A stretch of DNA of 64,000 bases from Metallyticus violacea. Its lineage: Eukaryota; Arthropoda; Insecta; Mantodea; Metallyticidae. A program made the translations under genes and the position numbers. The stretch is from contig CM060833.1 in the NCBI GenBank assembly GCA_030762175.1, positions 166,957,001-167,021,000 of the forward strand, written 5' to 3'. Positions 56,085 to 64,000 of the stretch are shown in pieces. The notes under the pieces were generated by a model. The model was given only the letters and a program-made list of their open reading frames with translations, was not told the origin of the DNA and ran no database searches. The number at the start of each line of letters is the position of its first letter. The stretch's first letter is position 1.

Positions 56085-56275
56085 TAGGAAGCTCTGGAAC
56101 GGGGTCCACCCAGCATTATGAGGACAATTGGGGAGCTGCCTGATAGAAAGGTGGCGTCCTTCGTTCTCGGATGCTGCGAATTGGAGATCGGTTGGATGTA
56201 ATATCGCAAGAGGGAGAATCCTAGAATCCTTAGGACTGTCGCCCTAAGAGGAGGTGGACAACTATAGCGTGTCAA
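56085..56275 (+). repeat. SINE-D body fragment
   Basis: Contains cccagcattatgaggacaat then tggggagctgcctgatagaa, matching the minus-strand SINE-D at 41.1 kb (cccagc...gacaattgggcagctacctgata). GC-richer than the flanks. The tRNA-like head was not found here, so it is a 5'-truncated or eroded copy. Confidence 0.55.
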
Positions 56276-56985
56276 ATTCACCTAAATTATGAGAAAAGTT
56301 GAATGTAAATTGTTACTCGATAACAACAATTGAAGAATATGAGATCTGCTTGTTTCACCTGGATGTTTCTGAACTTAAAAAAAGCGACGCTTTTTGTTAA
56401 TATTTACAGTTTCATTGTTATGGGAACGGGGCAGAGCCTCGAGCATGTACAAGAATTGAATCATTGGATTTCGTTTGAAGTTTGAGAATAAGGTGGGACC
56501 TTTGTAGATATGTAGAGAAATTCTGCTTTGCACATATTCACATCAGTCTGTGTGAACCCTAAAAACGTGGTTCCTCACGCACTAGGTGTTTGAAGAAATT
56601 ACTGAGAACATTTAAAGCTATCCACCGTTAATTTTTAAAGACTAAGATCAACCATCAAATTTCATTTTACGTGGAGTTTTGAAAAATGTAGAAAAAGTGT
56701 GGGTATCCTAAAATTTTATTTGACAATGGTTCACTATCAGCAGTTCAAGAGTTAGTTCATCAAGCAGAGTGACTTGGCTATGTGTGACGATGTTTAAAAA
56801 TATGGGCTGTCAGCAAGATTTTGATTGGAGGTATAACTTTTATTGTTTTTACTTTAGACTCGTTCTAAACACTAGTCTCTGTAGAATAATTTTAAAGGAT
56901 TGTATTACGTTCTGATAATTTTTGTTTGTAATACTGTAAGATGCATGAACATATGAATAAGACAATCATCTTAGTTGTTTATACC
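56276..56985. other. AT-rich intergenic DNA, nothing recognised
   Basis: No supported signal. Confidence 0.45.
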
Positions 56986-57912
56986 GAGGGTGCCAAAAAT
57001 ATAAACTCATTTTTCACAGTAGATATCTATTTAATATATTTCAAAGTTGGACTAAAAACAACAGTAATGTGTAGTATGATGTTCTGTAAACAGATATGAC
57101 TCACATACATTATGATAGCGTTGCTACGTGACAGGTAAATCAACAATGAACAAATGAAGCAAAGATTAATGTATGATGTTCTGTAAACAGATGTGACTCA
57201 CATTACGTTATTTTAGCATTGCTACAACAAAATGCAGCCGCGATTATCGTTTGAACAGCGGAAAGCAATTTTGAAGTGGTACTGGAAAACCGAGAATGTT
57301 GTTGAAGTTCAAAGGCAATGGGGAGTGTGTACAGAACAGAACCGCCAACGCGAGTAACAATTGCACGCATTGGAGAAAAATTTGAGACTCATTTTTTTTT
57401 TTATTTTGGTTTATTTACGGACGCTCTTTAACAACTCAGGTCATCAGCGTCCCATTCAATCCTGAGCGTGAAACGGCCGACAAATTTTGCTCAGAGGTTT
57501 CTTCTTTCAGGCTTAGGGTCTTTATCGTCTGTAAATGTACGACACGGGACCCACGGCTTTACTTCCCTTCCGAAGGAAGCCATACTTAAAAAAATCCATC
57601 GGTCCTGGCCGGGATCGAACCCGCGATCTTGGGGTACCGTATTTGATGTTCACAAGGGCAGGTCCGGAAGACCTCGCACAGCAACAAGCCCCCGTCCCCG
57701 GCTATGGTTTTGGAACGTTTTAAGCACTCGCCGCAGAAATCTACGACGAAGTAATGTGCATGTGAGACTGGGATTAGCAGAAGCAGTGTATTAAAACAGC
57801 AAAGTTGAAAGTTTTGATGATTAGTGCTCATCATTTTCTGTTTGTGTGAATTCAGTTTTGTTATGTTAATGTAGTTTTTCTTTGCTTGAAGTGTGTGTAC
57901 ATTTTTCCCTCT
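56986..57912 (+). mobile_element. M1d: DUF4817-type transposon, deletion derivative with a SINE-B inside
   Basis: Left TIR gagggtgccaaaaat at 56986; the right end (gtgtgtacattttt near 57893) has lost its last bases. The 5' leader has the same ~105-bp internal duplication as M1c (unit starts at about 57077 and 57174). Transposase text from 57234 (codon for Met, then QPRLSFEQRKAILKWYWKTE) continues to the helix-turn-helix, with a frameshift in the VQRQW region. It then skips to the 3' leader at about 57818. A SINE-B sits at about 57394-57633. Confidence 0.88.
57394..57633 (-). repeat. SINE-B, 5'-truncated, inserted in M1d
   Basis: Minus strand with a T-run at the left (tail), full body except a short deletion, and truncation in the head after gggatcgaacccgcgatctt. 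It splits the M1 text gagactc / ggtaccg (compare 8980-8995 in M1a). Clear target repeats were not found. Confidence 0.9.
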
Positions 57913-58094
57913 TGAAGCAGAGAAACACAATCAGAGTTAATTGATACCACCAGGTAGAACTTTTATAGATCTTTGTTATTATTAACTCACCTGCAGATTT
58001 GAGACAGTAAATGTAGGTGGACGTATTTAAGCCCTCAGTCAAGTGCACGCTCCTATCCGACTACGATGAAGAGCAACTGTTATCGCAGAAGAGT
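57913..58094. other. Intergenic DNA
   Basis: No supported signal. Confidence 0.4.
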
Positions 58095-58395
58095 CAGCGC
58101 GGCACGGGCTGCGGTTCGGTTTCCGCCAGAGGTTTTATCCAGGTTTTCCCCAGTCCTCATAAATGCAAATATCGATTAGTACCCTAAACTTTGTTCTGGA
58201 ACTCTTTCTTTTAAAAAAAAACATTTCCCAATTTATCGTGTTTCATCAGTGTCCACATCAGTAAAAATGGGCGTTAAACACTTAAAACGGCAAATACTGG
58301 GGAGCTACCCTAAAGCTTTTAAGTCTGGAACGGTTCCTTTCCCTAAAAAATTATTTTTATCTTATGTATCATCAATAAAGCCTGTTCTTTGTAAC
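58095..58395 (+). repeat. SINE-A, degenerate copy followed by a second partial copy
   Basis: The first part (about 58095-58280) has a worn head (ctgcggttcggtttccgcc B box), tccaggttttccccagtcct, and end cagtaaaaatgggcgttaaa. Directly after it, at 58284, the body restarts with aacggcaaatactggggagc and runs to atgtatcatcaataaag. This gives 1.5 copies in a row. Confidence 0.8.
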
Positions 58396-59440
58396 GCCAC
58401 TCAAGTTGTCTGCAAGTTTACTTTGCCGCAGTTCTACCTCAGTGTTGTCTGCTCCCAGCACATCACGCACCTACTTGGGCTAATCCCTGTCTCAGTATAA
58501 AAACAGCTAACATGTTTTGTAAATTACAGCACACAGTATAAAGATCATAGAAGAAGTTTCATTAAAGATCACTGTAATTTTATGCATCATATAAAAATAC
58601 AAATCTATTTGCTGTGAATAAAGGCGATAGCTACATCAAAATATTCAAATTACTACATATATTCAGATTTTTTAAAAAACACGTGAAATGAAGACATGCT
58701 GCAATATTCCCTTTCACGAGCTACAAAATTCTACATACAAACTTTGCACATATGCAAACGTTAAAAATTCCTTGCGAGTAACTTTTATTTAGTTTCTTGC
58801 TGTTATGGTGTTATAAATAACTTAAGCCCTTTAGTGCGAAAGTGCATCAAGAAAGCGAAGAATTTTATTTTTGACACTACAAAAATGTGATATTTATTGT
58901 AATAAAAGTACTAGTAAGAAATACATATATGGAAATATCTAATACATATTTTTTTTAAAGTGGTTACAAATCTTTCGTACAGAAAAAGCAAATGGGCTCT
59001 ATAGAACAAACTGAAAAAGAAAAGAAGGAATAAAAACACTAAAAAGTACCAGTTGCTTTCTTATCCTCTACGCCAGTGGTTCGTAAACCTTTTGATTCGC
59101 AAACCCTTTTCATAAAGATCTGAGCTGAACTTATTAATATAAAACATATTTAACAACCTTAAATTAGCCTAAGGTTCCTGCAGTTAAGGTAAATAAGCCT
59201 ACCTTAGCCTGACGCAATAACATCAAAACATAAGATCTAACAATTATACATTTAAAATGTTAAACCTGAAGTTTAAAGTGACACTTCACGCGTTTTACGT
59301 AAACCAGACACTGAGAATTACATGTAACTATTATTGAAATATTTTATACAGTGAGAGAAATCATGCGGGCTTAAGTTTCACAGTTACAGGATAGTTTCAA
59401 CAAAACACTGCATCCTTTTCACTGAATTTCAAAAGAGAGG
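58396..59440. other. AT-rich intergenic DNA, nothing recognised
   Basis: No supported signal. Confidence 0.5.
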
Positions 59441-59772
59441 CGAGTAGTGCTCTTGGTGCAGGGCATTATTGTCAAGAAGTTAAATAAAGTCTCCAATTAC
59501 TTTCAGCATAAAGTCTATTTCGGGATTTATTTTTTAAATAGAAGTAGGAAGGAAAAAATCTCTCGCACAAATATATACATGATAAAATGTAATAACGTTG
59601 CGCTTTTGTTCGCTAACACTGTGCCCATAATCAAAGTGCTGTCCTTAAAACCGACTAGAGAAACTATTCCCTGTCACAAATATCTAAACACATGCGTCAG
59701 TACTAGAGTTCAAAACTATCTAATTCACGGTAGCCATAGAGATATTTGTAGTTGTAGTTGTAGTAGTATAAA

Positions 59773-59842
<70 letters not shown>
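59773..59842 (+). repeat. Palindromic (TTA)n/(TAA)n microsatellite
   Basis: About nine TTA units switch at about 59799 to about fourteen TAA units, giving an inverted repeat able to fold on itself. It lies inside the longest open frame of the window (59447-59995), which it largely explains. Confidence 0.95.
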
Positions 59843-59843
<1 letters not shown>

Positions 59844-59995
59844 TCATTACAACAAAAGAATTGCAAATTCAATGTATGCACCCCACTTTCAATCCTGCCT
59901 TCCGTGTATGTGAGTTTATGTTATATAAGAGGAAAGTATTACAAAGAAATAAACCACTGAGTTTCTATGATTCATTCGACGCTAGGTTAGGTTAA

Positions 59996-60093
59996 TGTGT
60001 ATGAATTGATTAGCAAAACCATTTTAGCCAATTATTGTATTTTTTGGGGTTGTACTTAACTAAGAAAAGGAGACGACACTTATTCTAGCTTAG
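59996..60093. other. Intergenic DNA
   Basis: No supported signal. Confidence 0.4.
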
Positions 60094-60103
60094 TTTTACT
60101 TAT

Positions 60104-60391
60104 TTTTTATTTGTTTTGTTTACGGACGCTCTTTAACATCTCAGGTCATCAGCGTCCTATTCAATTCAGGGCGTGAAACGGCCGACAAATTTTGCTTAGA
60201 GGTCTCTTCTTTCAGGCTTGAGGTTCTTCATCGTGCCTTAAATGTACGACACGGGACCCACGGCTTTATTTCCCTTCATGCTTAGGATTTTTTCGCCCCG
60301 AAAAAATCCATCGGTCCCGGCCGGGTTTGAACCGGCGATCTTGGGTTTAGAAAGAAAGTGTGGTTATAACTACACCACCAGGACTGAAATT
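60104..60391 (-). repeat. SINE-B copy with target repeat
   Basis: Minus strand from tttacggacgctctttaaca to head accaccaggactg (about 60374-60386). The 10-bp repeat ttttacttat flanks it at 60094-60103 and 60392-60401. A ~20-bp body deletion (the ccgaaggaagccatac block) lies near 60278. Confidence 0.92.
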
Positions 60392-60624
60392 TTTTACTTA
60401 TGGAATCCACATAGTGCAGTTGCACCTAAAAAGAAAACTGAAAATCAGCTATTTTGGGGGGGGGGTGTTGGTGAATGCCTTACAAGATTTCAGGAACCCC
60501 CAGGATGTTTGGGAAATTCTGCTCTACGCGACTGTACCTTTATAACTTTTCTGTGTATTTCCACAACACTAACTGGGAGTGCAGTTAACTTTTACAAGAA
60601 TCGGCAGCAGTATTCATCTTTTTG

Positions 60625-60670
60625 TCCACCGCCTGTGATGCCTCGGTAATTAAAACGGACGTTAAACGAC
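60625..60670 (+). repeat. SINE-A 3' end fragment
   Basis: Only the last ~45 bp: caccgcctgtgatgcctcgg, then a match to taaaaacgggcgttaaacac. 5'-truncated copy. Confidence 0.6.
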
Positions 60671-61360
60671 ATGGAAATAAGTAAAAGCGAGGGAAAAGGG
60701 CGAGAAAACTTCGCCCAGGTCCCTTGTCCAGGCCCTGGGTCGATTGATAAATAAACAATGCCTAGGCCTAAGCTCATTCCCCGTAGGTAGTCATTTATCT
60801 ATTTCATATTTCTAACAAAAACGTTGGTACACTCACGCCTATCTGCAGTCAAGAAATTAATTTGAGTATCTTATAATAGTCTTCGCTTTTGAATACAAGA
60901 TTTTCTCGAATTCGCACCCGGGAAGTTAAGTGAACAAAACCATTATGTTTGGGAATAGTATTAAATGCGGTTATTCTAAATGAATGGAGCAGTTTTAGGT
61001 ATTTATTATAGAAACTTGGGAAACTAAATTTACAGTACAACTTGATGCGCATGCCAGAGCTACAAGGGTGTTTTCTACTGTCATGAAATCACAGTTGTTG
61101 ACACATGGGCAGAATCTGACATATATAAAATAGTTGTAATGGAGAGTTTTCCTTCACATTGACTCCTCATTTTTGTTAATATAATGAATAATTTCTTCTT
61201 AATAAATATGCAAAGTAGTTTTAGAATAACTCTGTAGCCTATACTTATTAAGATTTGTTTTGCATGGACTCTTTCAGAAATAAGATTTAAAAAATAACCA
61301 AACGGATACCAGGTTTAGCTATTACCAGTAAGTAGGTACCTTGAAAGGGGTATCCAGTAA
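60671..61360. other. Intergenic DNA, nothing recognised
   Basis: No supported signal. Confidence 0.45.
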
Positions 61361-61429
61361 AGCAGGGCCGCATCATCCCAAAGTTAGTAACTGTCATCTT
61401 AGAGGTACTCCCGTTGTGAAGGTTGTGGC

Positions 61430-61620
61430 ACACGCCAGTCACATAAACAACACACTCTCACTGCGCGCACAGCTCGACTGAGCGATGTTCAGCTGTTGCT
61501 CTACAGCTAGCGTTCCCCCGCCCTGCTCACAGTGCCGCCCACACTCTCCCCTTTTGTCGTCTTATTGGTTCATCCGAGGACCAATCACCACCAGGAATGG
61601 GCGTGGCTAATAGACGTTTA
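61430..61620. promoter_or_regulatory. GC-richer promoter-like block with facing CCAAT boxes
   Basis: In otherwise AT-rich DNA this stretch is GC-rich (for example cccccgccctgctcacagtg). It has attgg at about 61564-61568 and ccaat at 61582-61586 facing each other in an inverted pair (ttggt...accaa). It also has gggcgtggc at 61600-61608, a GC-box/KLF-type site. CCAAT plus GC box in a GC-rich patch is a common pattern at promoters. No downstream gene was recognised, so function and direction are unproven; it may be an old repeat instead. Confidence 0.35.
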
Positions 61621-62605
61621 ATGTTACTGCCGTAGATATGTTGTAGATAATTATAGACACCATTTTATGTAATCAAAGTGGATCATGTTTGTTCTTTACA
61701 GTACGTGTCCTTAACATTGTAAGTAAGTTTTAGTCCTTACTAGTTAACAGAGCAATTGCTTTTAGGGAAGAAATTCAGTCACACACCTGAACAATATAAA
61801 ACAGTTTAAATCGCTCTATTTCTTATGTTATTGCACAAGAGGTGAGAAGCAACAGAAAATATGTCATAATATTACGTAATTAAAATAAAACAAAAGCATT
61901 TTTCCATTTATTAAACGTCTTATAATTTATCGAGTACTTGTAATACATAACTTATATTTTCATGTTAAACTTTCCTGCTTTTTAAACACGCGATTCTATA
62001 CTCTTAAGTTTACTTTTGTAATGACAATGAATTAAGTAAGATTTTTATCCAAAGTAAAACATATAATTGCAAAGCAAGTGTTAAATGTTGTGATGCATTT
62101 CCTTAATCTTAGTTCTGTTACACTGGAATGAGACGTTTTCGGAGTTAAATTATGTTATTTCATATTTCTTCAGCACCATTTAATACCTAAACCAAAAAGC
62201 CCTCCTTTCAATTGAGTTCGGGCCTAATCTTAGTACAAAAGATGAAACATGTCTCGATTGGAAAAACCATTCCAAGGTTCTTTCTTGTTGTTTGTATTGT
62301 GTTATAAATGAGCTGGTTTTACGGTCATTATATTTTCTTCATGTTTACTTACCGATACGTTTAAGTTGATCATTCCATACGGTGCTATGAAAACAAACTA
62401 AAATTTCAAACTTTAATTAGAAAAAGTAAATATGATAGTACGGTTTATGCAATATTGTTTCTCATTTGAGGAAGAAGATTCTATTTTATCATTTTTTTTT
62501 TTGTTTGAATTTGGAAGATTGTCGCTTCTATAATATAAAATCTGAGAACAAATTTTATTTGGTTTCAGAGATATTTTCCAAATACTCATCTAGTTCAGAA
62601 GATGT
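61621..62605. other. AT-rich intergenic DNA, nothing recognised
   Basis: No supported signal. Confidence 0.5.
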
Positions 62606-62607
62606 TA

Positions 62608-62850
62608 CTTGAGATAACTAAGGCACGGACCCGAAAACGGGAGATCTGCGGTTCGAATCCTGTCAGGACAGTCCCAGGTTTTCCTTAACTCTCATCACTG
62701 GCAAGTGCCGGGGAGATGCCCTGGATTTAGGCCTGGAAAACTTGGTTCAAAAACTAAAAAATCCTTACCCAATGCTAATTTCATCTCATGCGTCATCAGT
62801 GTCCTTGCCTGTGTTGTGAAAGCAGTAAAACCAGGGAATAAACACTATGT
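62608..62850 (+). repeat. SINE-A, degenerate old copy
   Basis: A-box remnant gagataactaaggcacgg, B box cggttcgaatcctgtc, gccggggagatgccc, and end cagtaaaaccagggaataaa. Short deletions in the body. Confidence 0.85.
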
Positions 62851-63420
62851 ATCTATCTAAGGAAGCATAGCTTCTTTATTCCGATATTACTGCTAGCTTT
62901 AAAATAACTGTTATGCCATATAACTGTTTACACCGAAACAAGAAACGTAACAGCTACGACATTCAAATGTTTCTAATATCAGCGTTTACGAAACATGCCG
63001 TTCTTTGGTCAAACGATTTCCTATAATACGCTTAGCACGCTTGTATCGCAATAGATTTCTACAACACTTTATTTCAAAATTCCCAGTTCGAATAACTACT
63101 AATTAACATACATTTAATTTTAAAAAACACGTCAAAATAGATATTAAGAGTGAAGTTTAAAATTAATGTTGATAACATTTGCGTTCGTCCCTCTCAATTC
63201 CAGAAATTTCCAATGACAATATGCAATTATTATTACATCTCTTGTTTTCTATCGTTGCCTGACAACCTGGACTGTTGTTTGAATTGGGCAGAATAAGACT
63301 GCAAAAGAATATTTTAGAATAGACTTAGATATGAAAAAATAAGTTGCTTTAATTTCTACCATTTAAACATAAAAATCTGAACTTTTGCATGACAATTATC
63401 TATATTTTTAAATCACAAGT
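62851..63420. other. AT-rich intergenic DNA, nothing recognised
   Basis: No supported signal. Confidence 0.5.
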
Positions 63421-63424
63421 AATT

Positions 63425-63610
63425 TCAGGAATTAATATAGTGGAGGTATAGAGTTGGCTACTCTGACCACAAGACAAATGAACGTCTAGTGATAAAACGG
63501 ATTTGATAATTTTTTTCGATATAATTTTACTTCGAAATCGGACTATGGTTGGTTAAAACTCAAATTTTTGTTTCGTTTCATTGGTCGATTTTAAGATCAC
63601 GTCACTTGAG
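63425..63610 (-). repeat. R1d: partial copy of the R1 repeat
   Basis: Minus-strand match to the first part of R1: attaatatagtggaggtata, gagttggctactctgaccac and the gattttaagatcacgtcac end (compare 30545-30745 and 43805-43985). The hairpin half is missing. Confidence 0.75.
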
Positions 63611-64000
63611 TGAAATAGTCATTGTAATTAGTTCTGTACAAGTAATAATTGTACAGAAATAAGTATATGATTGATTATAATTTTCTACATTTAAACAATA
63701 TTACGGGGCATTTTATCGAAAATAATTAGGCATATTTCACCGAAAAATTTAAAAGTACGCAATCTAGATATTTGAGCATTAAAACTGGGGGAATAGAATT
63801 TTGATATTCATTAATAGCTAACAAAAAACAACTTAAAATGTTATACATAAAGTGATCATATATCTTCACTCTGCAGCTATACTAAGACAATTGTTAACTC
63901 TCTTTAACAGGACTTTGCAGAAGGGTGCTTTCACCGCTAAATTGAATTGCTTTATCTAAAAAGAGCTCCATCTTTATCTAAAAAATACTTCAAAGATGAA
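63611..64000. other. AT-rich intergenic DNA, nothing recognised
   Basis: No supported signal. Confidence 0.5.

Noticed and set aside
59447..59995. 182-codon frame, the longest in the window
   Set aside because: It is held open by the (TTA)n/(TAA)n tract (poly-Ile/poly-Asn); the flanking parts have no domain or codon signal.

Overview
This window looks like AT-rich, gene-poor intergenic DNA from a large eukaryotic genome, most likely an arthropod. The reasons are mariner/Tc1-type elements with a DUF4817-like helix-turn-helix head, Penelope-like retroelements, LINE remnants, very many tRNA-derived SINEs and trinucleotide microsatellites. I cannot name the species. There is no intact host protein-coding gene, no rRNA gene and no free-standing functional tRNA that I can support. 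Nearly every recognisable open frame belongs to a mobile element or is an accidental reading of a SINE.

The dominant content is two SINE families. SINE-A (about 270 bp, tRNA-Ser/Leu-like head, conserved end reading ...cagtagtaaaaacgggcgtt) has about 15 copies or fragments. SINE-B (about 290 bp, a 73-nt tRNA-like head whose acceptor arms ggtcctg/caggacc still pair) has 13. Several copies keep clear 8-16 bp target-site duplications (TSDs), and several are nested in each other or in DNA transposons, so relative ages can be read directly. Two further, degenerate tRNA-like SINE types (C near 28.5 kb; D near 41.1 and 56.1 kb) are present.

DNA transposons: M1 is a DUF4817-type mariner/Tc1 relative with TIRs reading gagggtgccaaaaatgtatacaca. 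It has five copies (8.7, 10.5, 16.4, 18.4 and 57 kb), most with a different internal deletion. M2 is a DD34D mariner with two copies (12.6 and 21.6 kb). Further mariner-type relics lie at 8.2, 26.4 and 45 kb, and there is a possible hAT relic at 31.4-32.6 kb. Retroelements: a LINE on + (4.0-5.3 kb), a second LINE on - (14.0-15.06 kb), two Penelope-like copies head to tail (52.0-53.6 and 53.9-55.7 kb), and an orphan LTR-like block followed by a primer-binding-site-like sequence (about 19.4-20.28 kb).

Unclassified structures of most interest: R1, a roughly 650-850 bp repeat with four copies and a terminal hairpin; a six-unit, 120-139 bp degenerate tandem array at 47.54-48.31 kb; a GC/CpG-richer islet at 13.66-13.88 kb; and a GC-richer promoter-like block with facing CCAAT boxes at 61.4-61.6 kb. 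The remaining stretches are AT-rich DNA in which I see no supported feature. The window is best read as layered transposon debris, with SINEs as the latest arrivals, rather than as a set of genes working together.
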